The notes under the pieces are model-generated. The model was not told where the DNA came from, did no database searches, and saw only the letters and a list, made by a program, of their open reading frames with translations. Source: Deltaproteobacteria bacterium (GTDB taxonomy: Bacteria; Desulfobacterota; Desulfobulbia; Desulfobulbales; Desulfurivibrionaceae). Taken from it: a stretch of 50,099 bases of DNA. Position 1 is the first letter of the stretch; each line of letters starts with the position of its first letter. The translations under genes and the position numbers were made by a program. The stretch covers positions 1 through 50,099 of the forward strand of contig JAJZPC010000008.1 of assembly GCA_021811385.1 (NCBI GenBank), given 5' to 3'. Of the stretch, positions 1-7,895 are shown piece after piece.

Positions 1-1591
1 GACGATCGCCTCGGTTTCCTGCATCTACGGCCTGGGCTCCCCGGAGGAGTACCGGAACATGCATCTCTTTCTCAAGGAGGGAGAGGAGTCTCCCCTGGAG
101 GAGATGCGGCGCAGGCTGGTTCACATGCTCTATGAGCGCAACGATCTCTCCTTTCACCGCGGCACCTTCCGGGTGCGGGGTGATGTGTTGGAGATCTTCC
201 CTGCCTACGAAGAGGATCGCGCCGTGCGGGTGGAGTTTTTCGGCGACACCATCGAGGCGGTGAGCATCATCGATCCGCTGCGGGGCAAGGTGCTGGAGCG
301 CTTCTCCGAGCTGACCGTTTTTCCGGGCAGCCATTTCGTCACCTCCAAGGATCGGCTGCAACGGGCCACGGCCACCATCAAGGAGGAGCTGCGGGAGCGG
401 CTTGCCTTTTTTCATGCCCACAACCGGCTGGTCGAGGCCCAGCGTCTTGAGCAGCGCACCATGTTCGACCTGGAGATGCTCCAGGAACTGGGCTACTGTC
501 ATGGCATCGAGAATTACAGCCGCCATTTCACCGGCCTGAAGCCCGGGGAGCCGCCGCCCACCCTGCTGGACTATTTTCCCCCTGACTTTGTCCTCTTTGC
601 CGACGAGTCCCATGTGACCATCCCCCAGGTGCGGGGCATGTACCGGGGGGACCGTTCCCGCAAGGAAACCTTGACCGAGTTCGGCTTCCGCCTTCCCTCC
701 GCCCTGGACAACCGGCCCCTGATGTTCGATGAATTCGCGGCCCGCATACCCCAGGCGGTCTATGTCTCGGCGACTCCCGGTGATTTCGAGCTGGAAAAGG
801 CGGCCGGCAGGGTGGTGGAACAGCTGATCCGGCCCACCGGGCTTCTGGATCCGCGGATATTGGTCCGTCCGGCAACCAACCAGGTGGATGATCTGCTGGA
901 AGAGGTCCGGCGGCGGGAGGAGCTCGGGGAGCGGGTGCTGGTCACCACCTTGACCAAGCGGATGGCCGAGGATCTTACCGATTATTACGAAAAGCTCGGG
1001 GTGCGGGTGCGCTATCTGCACTCGGACATCAAAACCATGGAACGCATGGAATTGATCCGCGATCTGCGCCTTGGGGAGTATCAGGTGCTGGTCGGCATCA
1101 ACCTTCTCCGCGAGGGGCTGGATATCCCCGAGGTCTCGCTGGTGGCGGTTCTGGACGCGGACAAGGAGGGATTCCTGCGCAGCGGCCGTTCGCTGATCCA
1201 GACCTGCGGCCGGGCGGCCCGGAATGTGAAAGGCATGGTGATCCTCTATGGGGACCGGATCACCGACTCCATGCGTCAGACCATGGACGAGACCGAGCGG
1301 CGGCGGGCCATTCAGGCGGCTTACAACGAAACCCACGGTATCACTCCGGAGAGCGTCCAGTCGCGGATCAAGGATCTCATGGAGACGGTGTATGAAAAGG
1401 ATTATGTCACCGTTCCGGTGGCAACCGGCGAGGCAGGACAGCAGTATGCAACCCTGGCGGAGCTGCGCCGGGAGATGAAGGCGCTGGAAAAAGAGATGCT
1501 TGCCGCGGCCAAGGAGCTTGCCTTTGAGGATGCCGCCGCCCTGCGCGATCAGCTCAAGAACTTGAAGGAAATGGAACTTGCATGGCTGTGA
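1..1591 (+). CDS. uvrB: Excinuclease ABC subunit B, 5'-truncated by the window edge
   Basis: UvrB is the damage-verifying helicase-like subunit of nucleotide excision repair: UvrA loads it on DNA and it then recruits UvrC. The reading frame is open from base 2, before the first ATG at 59, and begins in the conserved [14 protein letters not shown] block, so roughly the first 150 residues (including Walker A) lie outside the window. Visible are the FADESHVT block, the C-terminal helicase lobe with the [10 protein letters not shown] block and the QTCGRAARN motif, and the C-terminal UVR domain that contacts UvrC ([15 protein letters not shown] near the end). The stop overlaps the start of the downstream acyltransferase gene by 10 bases, suggesting translational coupling. 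The serine and glycine in [18 protein letters not shown] differ slightly from the commonest form but keep the key Q, G and R residues. Confidence 0.97.
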   Translation, partial: TIASVSCIYGLGSPEEYRNMHLFLKEGEESPLEEMRRRLVHMLYERNDLSFHRGTFRVRGDVLEIFPAYEEDRAVRVEFFGDTIEAVSIIDPLRGKVLERFSELTVFPGSHFVTSKDRLQRATATIKEELRERLAFFHAHNRLVEAQRLEQRTMFDLEMLQELGYCHGIENYSRHFTGLKPGEPPPTLLDYFPPDFVLFADESHVTIPQVRGMYRGDRSRKETLTEFGFRLPSALDNRPLMFDEFAARIPQAVYVSATPGDFELEKAAGRVVEQLIRPTGLLDPRILVRPATNQVDDLLEEVRRREELGERVLVTTLTKRMAEDLTDYYEKLGVRVRYLHSDIKTMERMELIRDLRLGEYQVLVGINLLREGLDIPEVSLVAVLDADKEGFLRSGRSLIQTCGRAARNVKGMVILYGDRITDSMRQTMDETERRRAIQAAYNETHGITPESVQSRIKDLMETVYEKDYVTVPVATGEAGQQYATLAELRREMKALEKEMLAAAKELAFEDAAALRDQLKNLKEMELAWL

Positions 1592-2310
1592 AAAGCGGTT
1601 TTTTGTATAAAATATTGTTGGCCATTGTGCCGCATCTCTATGCCGCCTTAAGTTGGTTGCTTTTCGCTACCTGCAGGATCCGGGTGCATGGGGGTGAAAA
1701 CCTGGCCCGGTGCGAGGCGGGGACAAAACCCTTTGTCGGGGTGTTCTGGCATTACAGCGTATTTACTGCGGTCGAGCTTATCCGGGGCCGGGGCCGGGGT
1801 TGGGGCGCCATGGTGAGCGCCAGCCAGGATGGTGAATTTGTCGCCCGAATTCTTACCCGCCAGGGGGTGGTTGCGGTGCGCGGTTCCCGGAACCGGGGCG
1901 GATTTTCCGCGCTCAAGGGGTTGATCGGTTTGCTGCGCCAAGGCTATAATGCGGCCATTGTCGGTGACGGCTCCCAGGGGCCGGCCAGGGTAATGCAGGC
2001 CGGCGCCATCCTGTTGGCCGGCAAAAGCGGGGCGCCCATCCTGCCCATGGCGGTGGCGGTTGACCGTTACTGGGCCTTTCGCAGCTGGGATCGTACCCTG
2101 CTGCCCAAGCCGTTTGCCCGGCTTGGCCTCTGGTACGGCGAACCCATGATGGTCCCGGAAAAAGCCGATCCGCAAGCAATCGAGCAATGCCGCCTGGAGA
2201 TGGAGCATCGGCTCAATTGCCTGTATGCCAAGGCGTGGAGCGAGTTCGGCAGGGACGGTCATGATGGTGCGGTGCGTAGTCGCCGTTCGGGCAGGGGAGA
2301 TTCATTGTAA
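1582..2310 (+). CDS. DUF374 lysophospholipid acyltransferase-like protein
   Basis: This 242-residue protein matches the DUF374 branch of the lysophospholipid acyltransferase (LPLAT) superfamily, membrane-associated enzymes thought to acylate a glycerolipid or lipid A-type acceptor. It has an N-terminal hydrophobic segment (about residues 8-28), a FWHYSVF block at the place of the family's catalytic histidine, and the typical GDGSQGPA block followed by a glycine and alanine-rich hydrophobic stretch ([17 protein letters not shown]). The start is fixed by overlap with the uvrB stop, and its own stop overlaps the next ATG by one base (TAATG), so the three genes are probably co-transcribed. The true acceptor is unknown. 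The last ~20 residues are charged and not conserved-looking. Confidence 0.85.
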   Translation: MAVKSGFLYKILLAIVPHLYAALSWLLFATCRIRVHGGENLARCEAGTKPFVGVFWHYSVFTAVELIRGRGRGWGAMVSASQDGEFVARILTRQGVVAVRGSRNRGGFSALKGLIGLLRQGYNAAIVGDGSQGPARVMQAGAILLAGKSGAPILPMAVAVDRYWAFRSWDRTLLPKPFARLGLWYGEPMMVPEKADPQAIEQCRLEMEHRLNCLYAKAWSEFGRDGHDGAVRSRRSGRGDSL

Positions 2311-3344
2311 TGCAACATACTCTGAAGAACAAAAGCGTCCTTGCCGGTTTTTTTCTTCTGGTGGTGACGGCCATCGGCACCCTGGGCTATTACCTGCTGG
2401 GGTACCTGGCGCATGGGGCGCCTTTCTGGACGCTGGGCGATTGTCTCTACATGACGATCATCACCCTCACCACCGTGGGCTTCGGGGAGATCCTTGACCT
2501 GGCAAACGTGGCCGGGGCCAGACCTTTCACGATCTTCATCCTCTTGAGCGGTCTGGGGCTTGCCGCCTACTTTGTTTCAACCCTCACCGCCTTCCTGGTC
2601 GAAGGCGAACTCACCAATGTGTTCTGGAGAAAAAAGATGGCGCAGCAGATTCGTAAACTTTCCGGCCACATCATTGTCTGCGGGGTGGGACGCATCGGCT
2701 GTTCCATCCTGGAGGAACTGCACCGGACCCATACTCCCTTCGTGGTCATCGATCCGGATGAGCAGCGGATCCGGAAACTGCAGGAGCAATTCGGGGATTT
2801 CCCGGCAGTGGTCGGCGATGCGACCCATGCCGGGGATCTGCGGGAGGCGATGGTGTCCGTGGCCATGGGCGTGATCTCCACCCTGAGCGATGACAAGGAC
2901 AACCTTTGCGTGGTGGTGACCTGCCGGCAGCTCAACCCCAAGCTGCGGATCATTTCGAGCTGCAAGGATGCCGAATTCGCCGGCAAGCTCGAGCTGATCG
3001 GGGCCGAGGTGGTGATGCCCAACGCCATCGGCGGGCTCCGGATCGCTTCCCAGATGCTGCGCCCCCAGGTGGTCGGGTATCTCGATCTGATGCTGCGGGA
3101 CAAGAACTGTCCGGTCCGCATAGCGGATGTCACCCTTTCCGAGCGGTCGGACCTGATCGATCAGCCGTTGAGCGCGATAAAATTTGATGATTTCGGGCCG
3201 TTGCTGGTCATGGCCATTATCCGCAAGCACAATCCGCAACCCCTGTATAATCCGCAGCGAACGGTGGGGTTGCAGGAGGGCGATACCCTGGTGGTGCAGA
3301 CGGACCTCGATTCCCTGGAGCGTTTCCGGCGGCAGCATGGCTGA
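2310..3344 (+). CDS. Two-TM potassium channel with RCK (TrkA-N/TrkA-C) domains
   Basis: This 344-residue protein has the layout of MthK/GsuK-type K+ channels: a first membrane helix (about residues 10-32), a pore helix, the selectivity filter TVGFG at 55-59, a second membrane helix (about 70-95), then a cytoplasmic RCK module. The RCK Rossmann fold starts near residue 118 with the nucleotide-binding GVGRIG motif followed by an acidic VIDPD strand end, and a TrkA-C-type ligand domain occupies the last ~90 residues. A tetramer in the inner membrane would conduct K+ under control of a nucleotide or ion bound to the RCK ring. TVGFG rather than TVGYG is a common permitted filter variant. A second channel of the same build lies at 4829 and a Kef-type antiporter at 7892. 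Confidence 0.93.
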   Translation: MQHTLKNKSVLAGFFLLVVTAIGTLGYYLLGYLAHGAPFWTLGDCLYMTIITLTTVGFGEILDLANVAGARPFTIFILLSGLGLAAYFVSTLTAFLVEGELTNVFWRKKMAQQIRKLSGHIIVCGVGRIGCSILEELHRTHTPFVVIDPDEQRIRKLQEQFGDFPAVVGDATHAGDLREAMVSVAMGVISTLSDDKDNLCVVVTCRQLNPKLRIISSCKDAEFAGKLELIGAEVVMPNAIGGLRIASQMLRPQVVGYLDLMLRDKNCPVRIADVTLSERSDLIDQPLSAIKFDDFGPLLVMAIIRKHNPQPLYNPQRTVGLQEGDTLVVQTDLDSLERFRRQHG

Positions 3345-3390
3345 GTGAGATGGCCTTGCGGCATGGTGTTGTTTGCTGCGTGAAGTATAC

Positions 3391-3433
3391 AAAAAGAAGG
3401 GGTGGGGAACATGTGTCCCCACCCCTTCTTTTT
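3391..3433. terminator. Bidirectional rho-independent terminator
   Basis: A perfect 18-bp inverted repeat (3391-3408 paired with 3416-3433) encloses a 7-base loop. It has a GC core (GGGGTGGGGA) and A/T tails on both sides, so it can stop transcription from the K+ channel gene on the plus strand and from adk on the minus strand. Confidence 0.93.
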
Positions 3434-3470
3434 GTTTGAGAAACAAAGCCCCTGAGGGCTTGCTTTTCGC

Positions 3471-4151
3471 TTAGGCCAGTTGGCTCATGATGGTCTCGGT
3501 GACCGCCTTGATGGAGGTTGATCCATCCACGGAGATGACCTTGGCGCCGCCGGCTTTCTTGAAGTAGTTGACTGCGGCCATGGTGCCGGTCTTCTCATCG
3601 TAGTAGATGTCGTGACGCTTGCTGATGGCGTCTTCGTCCTGATCATCGGCCCGGGCGCTCAAGTCGCCGCCGCATACACGGCAGACCAGCTTGCCGTCTT
3701 TTTCCACCGGCTTGATGGCCTCGAAGGCGATGTGGTTGGGGTGGTTGTTGTCATTGGCGCAGAGACGGCGGCCCATGATTCTGTCTTTAGCGATCTGGCG
3801 GTCAAGCACGATTTCCACCACATAGCTCAGGGGCATGTCCGCCTCTTTCAGTGCCTTGTCAAGCGCTTCGGCCTGGGCCAGGGAACGGGGGAAGCCGTCC
3901 AGGAGCCAGCCTTTGTCCTTGGATTTTTTCAGGGTCTCGAGAACCATGGGGATGGTGATCTCGTCGGGAACCAGATCGCCGCGCTCGATGAACGCCTTGG
4001 CCTTCATGCCCAGCTCGGTGCCGCCCTTGATGTGCTCGCGGAAGATGGCGCCTGATTCAATATGGTTGATATTGTACTTGTCCTTGACAATGGCGCCCTG
4101 GGTGCCCTTGCCGCTTCCATTTGGCCCGAAAGCCAGAATGTTTACCGCCAT
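3471..4151 (-). CDS. adk: Adenylate kinase
   Basis: Adenylate kinase interconverts ATP + AMP and 2 ADP in the cytoplasm. The 226-residue product begins with a P-loop (GPNGSGKGTQ, residues 9-18) and contains the AMP-binding SGAIFREH and DGFPRSLAQAEAL blocks and the RRLC entry to the LID. The LID is the long form and carries a CRVCGG pair plus an upstream cysteine (C-x5-H rather than C-x2-C), suggesting a metal-bound or degenerate zinc LID. Asparagine replaces the usual proline or alanine in the third P-loop position. A strong AAAGGAG site lies 8 bases before the ATG. The gene converges on the K+ channel gene and shares its bidirectional terminator. A FadR-like palindrome lies 68 bases upstream. 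Confidence 0.95.
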   Translation of the reverse strand: MAVNILAFGPNGSGKGTQGAIVKDKYNINHIESGAIFREHIKGGTELGMKAKAFIERGDLVPDEITIPMVLETLKKSKDKGWLLDGFPRSLAQAEALDKALKEADMPLSYVVEIVLDRQIAKDRIMGRRLCANDNNHPNHIAFEAIKPVEKDGKLVCRVCGGDLSARADDQDEDAISKRHDIYYDEKTGTMAAVNYFKKAGGAKVISVDGSTSIKAVTETIMSQLA

Positions 4152-4218
4152 GACGATTCTCCTTTATCAATACAGTGTATGTTGGCGGGAACGCCGGATG
4201 CGGCCCGCTCCAAGGACA

Positions 4219-4236
4219 TGAATGAGTATTCACTCA
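4219..4236. promoter_or_regulatory. FadR/TetR-like palindromic operator candidate
   Basis: TGAATGAGTATTCACTCA is an 18-bp palindrome with 14 symmetric positions. It matches the known Bacillus FadR operator consensus TGAATGAMTANTCATTCA at all but two positions. It sits upstream of adk, just downstream of a TATATA box (4257-4262) on the minus strand, a position where a bound repressor could block transcription. No TetR-family gene is in the window, so the regulator is inferred. Confidence 0.4.
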
Positions 4237-4420
4237 AGGAAGAAATAGGTGATGACTATATACCAAAAAAATGATTGGGGCCAGAAAAAATATTTCCTCG
4301 GGGAAGATCGATGGCGGGGATGGGCGAAGCGGTTGTCGTCGACGGCGGAAGGGCGTTTCGGGCCGGTCCTCCGCAAGGTTCGACACGCTCGCCTTGCAGA
4401 GAACCAGGGGGAGGGCCGGT

Positions 4421-4537
4421 TCAGCTTGCGTTGTGCAAGGCGCAGAATTCTTTGATCAACAGTTTGCGGGCGACCAATTCCATCTTGAAATAAAAAGGGC
4501 TTTGCATGAGGATCCGGATGGCTTTTTGCTGGGTCAT
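4421..4537 (-). CDS. Small conserved-looking 38-residue protein
   Basis: A short reading frame encodes 38 residues beginning MTQQKAIRILMQSPFYFKM and ending FCALHNAS. It is preceded by a good Shine-Dalgarno (AAGGAG at 4549-4544, 6 bases before the ATG). Composition is protein-like: an amphipathic helix-rich sequence, basic in the middle (ARKLLIKEF), no rare-codon run. I do not recognise a named family, although I have an unverified memory of similar short SPFYF...ARKLLIKEFC proteins in related bacteria. It has no signal peptide or membrane segment. It is read in the same direction as adk, about 270 bases upstream, so the two may share a transcript. Function unknown. Confidence 0.6.
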   Translation of the reverse strand: MTQQKAIRILMQSPFYFKMELVARKLLIKEFCALHNAS

Positions 4538-4828
4538 GGCATTCTCCTTCCCTGGGAATGTTTTTTGCGGCACCCGCTTTCTCTTTTGCTTATCTCATCG
4601 GAGGATTTTCGGGAAAACTTGATTGGGGAAATGAGGGGGCTGGGCGGTCCGCGGAGAAAAAAATACCATTTTCTCCGGTTGCCGCTTCTTACTCGTTGAT
4701 ACCATTGGAAAAATGCAGCATACTGTATTCGCAGTAGTAATGTGTTCAGGCGGGGGCGCTGTCGCCGCTATGGCTGCCGGAGCTTCTGAATTGAGGGGCT
4801 GACAGGCCGGGAAATCTTCGAGGGCTGC
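4538..4828. other. Gap between the small gene and the second K+ channel gene
   Basis: The two flanking genes are divergent, so this 291-base stretch should hold both promoters. I see a plausible plus-strand promoter (4696-4724) and a perfect 8-bp hairpin (GGAGAAAA 4653-4660 with TTTTCTCC 4669-4676) that lacks a U-tract on either strand. I see no further gene. Confidence 0.4.
4696..4724 (+). promoter_or_regulatory. Candidate sigma-70 promoter of the second K+ channel gene
   Basis: TTGATA, a 17-base spacer and CATACT lie about 105 bases upstream of the start codon at 4829. The -35 is good (5/6) and the -10 weak (4/6). Confidence 0.35.
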
Positions 4829-5815
4829 ATGCAGAAAATATTTTTTGCCGTTTTCATGTTGTTTTTGATTCTGTGCATCGGCACCTCCGGGTACATGCTG
4901 ATTGAAAACGGCTCCTTTCTCGACAGCCTGTACATGTCGGTTATCACCATCACCACGGTGGGGTATGGGGAGATCATCCCCTTAAGCCCTGCGGGCCGGT
5001 ATTTCACCATCTGTCTTATTCTGGTCGGGGTCGGTTTTGTCCTCTATCTGGTGGGTGAGGTCACGGAGTCCATGGTTGAAGGGGGATTGCGCAAAATCAT
5101 GGGGAGGAACAACATGGAAAAGCGGGTGGCGGCCTTGAAAGACCACTATATTGTCTGTGGCTTCGGCCGGATCGGCAAGGTGATCTGCAAGAATTTCAAA
5201 GAAAGCAAGCTTCCCTTTGTCATTGTGGAAAGCGATCCCCAGGAGGTGCAGAAGATCGATGAACTCGGTTATCTGGCCCTGCTCGGCAGCGCTTCCAGCG
5301 ACGAGATGCTGCTCAAAGCCGGGATCAAGCAAGCCAAGGGGCTGATCGCCGTGGTCTCCTCCGACGCCGAAAACGTTTATATCATTCTTTCCGCCAAGGG
5401 GCTCAACCCCAACCTCTTCATCATGGCCCGCTCCAGCGGGGCGGAAGGCTCGGAAACCAAGCTGCTGCGGGCCGGCGCCGACAAGGTGATTTCCCCCTAT
5501 TTCATCGGGGCCTGCCGCATGGCCCAGCTGGTCGTGCGGCCAACGGTGGTGGATTTCCTCGATCTCACCGTGCATGGCGGCGAGCTGGGGTTGCGCCTTG
5601 AGGAGCTGCGGGTTTCCGAGCGTTCTCCCCTTGCCGGCAAGAGGCTGATGGATTCAGGGCTTCGCAAGGAGTATGACCTCATCGTCGTCGCCATCAAGCG
5701 GGAACAGGGGGAGATGCAGTTCAACCCCAAGCCGCAAACCCTCATCCTGCCGGGAGATATCCTGGTCGTGCTCGGCGAGCATGAGCATATCACGGCCCTT
5801 GAAAAGGAGCTGTGA
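4829..5815 (+). CDS. Two-TM potassium channel with RCK (TrkA-N/TrkA-C) domains
   Basis: This 328-residue protein has the same architecture as the product of 2310-3344: membrane helix 1 (about residues 3-24), filter TVGYG at 43-47, membrane helix 2 (about 56-78), then a Rossmann-type RCK domain with GFGRIG and an acidic VESDP strand end, and a C-terminal TrkA-C domain. It would form a ligand-gated K+ channel in the inner membrane. The two channels differ widely outside the filter and Rossmann motif and use different filters (TVGYG here, TVGFG there), so they look like old paralogues rather than a recent duplication. The ATG at 4829 follows a weak GAGGG site. The FapA-like gene follows 131 bases later. 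Confidence 0.93.
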   Translation: MQKIFFAVFMLFLILCIGTSGYMLIENGSFLDSLYMSVITITTVGYGEIIPLSPAGRYFTICLILVGVGFVLYLVGEVTESMVEGGLRKIMGRNNMEKRVAALKDHYIVCGFGRIGKVICKNFKESKLPFVIVESDPQEVQKIDELGYLALLGSASSDEMLLKAGIKQAKGLIAVVSSDAENVYIILSAKGLNPNLFIMARSSGAEGSETKLLRAGADKVISPYFIGACRMAQLVVRPTVVDFLDLTVHGGELGLRLEELRVSERSPLAGKRLMDSGLRKEYDLIVVAIKREQGEMQFNPKPQTLILPGDILVVLGEHEHITALEKEL

Positions 5816-5946
5816 CGCAGGGAATTGTGATATAGTGTAAGCGTCGGCAACATGGCAGAGTTTGAAGATTTTTTCCAACTGGCCGATAGGATAAGGGAAA
5901 GGGGCTTGTAAACCCGTTTTTTCATTCTTTCGTAGGTGGCTGTGCA

Positions 5947-7389
5947 ATGGCAAGTGAAAAACTTTTCAAAGGCGGGGTGGAGATCCAGAATGGCGCGTTC
6001 ATTCTGAGAGTCACCAAGGACCGTCTTCAGGCTGTTGTCACCCCAAAGGACGCCAGGGCCGGAGTCCAGCTGGATAACGATCTGCTCCAGAAGGAGCTTG
6101 CCGAGAACGGCATTGTCGGCGGGGTGTTGCCAACCCCGGAATCGGCTGGAGGAGGGTCGTTTCTCGCGGCCAAAGGGGCTCCTCCGATCCCCGGCGAGAA
6201 CGCCAGGGTGAAAATGCATGTCAAGCCCGCCATTCCCGGGCCGCAGAGAACGGACCCGGATAAGGATCAGGTGGATTACCGGGAGCTTGGCAGCATCGTC
6301 AATGTCGCCAAGGACAGGCTGCTGCTGGAGAAAGTCGCGCCCAGTCTGGGCAAGGCCGGCCAGGATGTCTTCGGGGTCACCATTCCGGCCAAGCCGGGGA
6401 AAGACAGCAAGCTCAAGTATGGCAAGGGGGTAACCCTTTCGCCGGACGAGTCGAAGATTTTTGCCGCCCTTGACGGCAAGTTCGTCATGGCCGAAGGCAA
6501 GCCCACGGTATTTGGCGAACATTCCATTACCGGCGACGTGGACATGAAGGTGGGCAACATCGTCTTTGGCGGCGCCAAACTGACGATCAGCGGCGAGGTT
6601 CTTCCCGGATTCAGCGTCAAATGCCGGGGTGATGTCTGGATCGGCCAGGGGGTCAACAATTCTTCCATCATGGCCGGTGGCGCCCTGACCGTTATCGGCG
6701 GCGTTGTCGGCGAAGAGGCGAGATTGCGGGCCAAGGGCGACATCACCGTTGATTTCGTGGAGAATGGCCCCAAACTGGAAACGGCGAGTTATCTTCGGGT
6801 CAATGACGTGCTTTTGCAGGCGCATGCCAGTGTCGGCAAGGATGTGATCGCCACCCAGGGGAACGGCACGATCATCGGCGGCAAGATTATTGCCGCGGGT
6901 TCCGTGCATGTCAAGGAACTGGGGTGTGAGGCCGAGGTGGTCACCGAGATCTGTGTCGGGCTTGTTCCTTCATTGCAGATGAAGAAACAGAAGATTGACG
7001 AGGAACTCGTCCTGTGGTCGGACAGGCTGAACGAGGTCATCAAGAACATCAGCGCCCTTGAGAAGATCAAGAAGGAGCTGGCCGGAAAATTTCCCGAGGA
7101 AAAAAGCATCCTGCTGGGCAAGTGCAAGGCCTTCATGCCCAAGGCCATGGAGAAGGTCAACCTCCTGACCGAGGAAAACAAGGAATTGGAGCTGGAGCTG
7201 GAGCAGATGGTGAATGAGGTGGTGTATGTCTATGGCCACCTCTTTCCCGGCGTGGTGGTGAAGATCGGCAGTCTGGTCCGGACCATCACCCTTGAGGAAG
7301 AGCAATCGGTTATTTATTTCGACCCGGTAAGCCACCAGATCCTGGTGCGGAAGATGAGCCGCGACGAGCGGGAGGCCATGCCCGTCTGA
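5947..7389 (+). CDS. FapA/DUF342 family protein
   Basis: This 480-residue protein belongs to the FapA (formerly DUF342) family, described as flagellar assembly protein A-like and also as polymer-forming, beta-helix-containing cytoplasmic proteins. The central part (about residues 190-330) is a glycine and valine-rich repeat of short strands, as expected for the right-handed beta-helix (for example VFGGAKLTISGEVLPGF, then VIGGVVGEEARLRAKGDI). The stretch from about 345 to 430 is charged and helical with heptad-like spacing (KKQKIDEELVLWSDRLNE, then LTEENKELELELEQM), probably a coiled coil. Start ATG with an AGGTGG site. It ends 23 bases from the convergent DUF3124 gene. It is not next to flagellar genes here, so a flagellar role is only a family-based guess. 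Confidence 0.85.
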   Translation: MASEKLFKGGVEIQNGAFILRVTKDRLQAVVTPKDARAGVQLDNDLLQKELAENGIVGGVLPTPESAGGGSFLAAKGAPPIPGENARVKMHVKPAIPGPQRTDPDKDQVDYRELGSIVNVAKDRLLLEKVAPSLGKAGQDVFGVTIPAKPGKDSKLKYGKGVTLSPDESKIFAALDGKFVMAEGKPTVFGEHSITGDVDMKVGNIVFGGAKLTISGEVLPGFSVKCRGDVWIGQGVNNSSIMAGGALTVIGGVVGEEARLRAKGDITVDFVENGPKLETASYLRVNDVLLQAHASVGKDVIATQGNGTIIGGKIIAAGSVHVKELGCEAEVVTEICVGLVPSLQMKKQKIDEELVLWSDRLNEVIKNISALEKIKKELAGKFPEEKSILLGKCKAFMPKAMEKVNLLTEENKELELELEQMVNEVVYVYGHLFPGVVVKIGSLVRTITLEEEQSVIYFDPVSHQILVRKMSRDEREAMPV

Positions 7390-7412
7390 TCACGGTTTTC
7401 CGCTGCACAGGG

Positions 7413-7895
7413 TCAATTCGCGGTGTTGATTGCCTGGCCGCGGGAGGTGAAAGAGATCCCTTGCTGTGATTCCGCTCCGATCATGATGGCCTCGATGATC
7501 ACCGGGTTGACAGCCTTTTTAGCGTTCCATCCAACCACGAAGTTGGCTCCAGAGCCGCCACTCTTGTCTTTCTGCGGAACAACATACCGGATCGATTCCC
7601 AAGGTCCGAGGGAGACGGGTTTTTCCAGGTATTGCCTGATGCGTTTCCCCTCGGTGTCGTAATAGTCCACGGCTGTCAGGGTGACGGGGTGTTTGGCGTC
7701 GATATTCCTGATGCTCAGGGTAATGGTCAGCAGAAAGGGTTGCTCCCTGTTACCTATATAGATATGGGAGTAGGCAGGCACATACACGGTTTGTCCCTGC
7801 GAAAGAGCCATGGATTCATCGGCCTGAGCGGTTCGGGACGAGAGAAGCAAGAGCGCAATTAGGGCCAGGACGCACAGACAGCGGGTGTTCTTCAT
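7413..7895 (-). CDS. DUF3124 exported protein
   Basis: This 160-residue protein has a clear N-terminal signal peptide (basic start, hydrophobic core [11 protein letters not shown], likely cleavage after AQA at about residue 25) and a mature domain matching DUF3124. Hallmarks are [13 protein letters not shown], the immunoglobulin-like strand pattern in [11 protein letters not shown], and the FVVGWNAK block. The function of DUF3124 is unknown. The fold looks like a beta-sandwich in the periplasm. Its ATG overlaps the TGA of the upstream Kef-type antiporter gene by 4 bases, so the two are translationally coupled and may work together in ion homeostasis (inference). Confidence 0.8.
   Translation of the reverse strand: MKNTRCLCVLALIALLLLSSRTAQADESMALSQGQTVYVPAYSHIYIGNREQPFLLTITLSIRNIDAKHPVTLTAVDYYDTEGKRIRQYLEKPVSLGPWESIRYVVPQKDKSGGSGANFVVGWNAKKAVNPVIIEAIMIGAESQQGISFTSRGQAINTAN

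Noticed and set aside
2577-3446. A 289-codon antisense frame over the first K+ channel gene
   Set aside because: Histidine and glycine-rich composition without motifs or ribosome site. The plus-strand channel is unmistakable, and the frame runs through the bidirectional terminator.
4271-4699. A 142-codon plus-strand frame across the adk-K+ channel gap
   Set aside because: Low-complexity, arginine-rich product with no ribosome site. It is antisense to the better supported 38-residue gene.
5852-5911. A 19-codon frame MAEFEDFFQLADRIRERGL before the FapA-like gene
   Set aside because: Protein-like composition but no Shine-Dalgarno and very short. Not enough to call a gene without conservation data.
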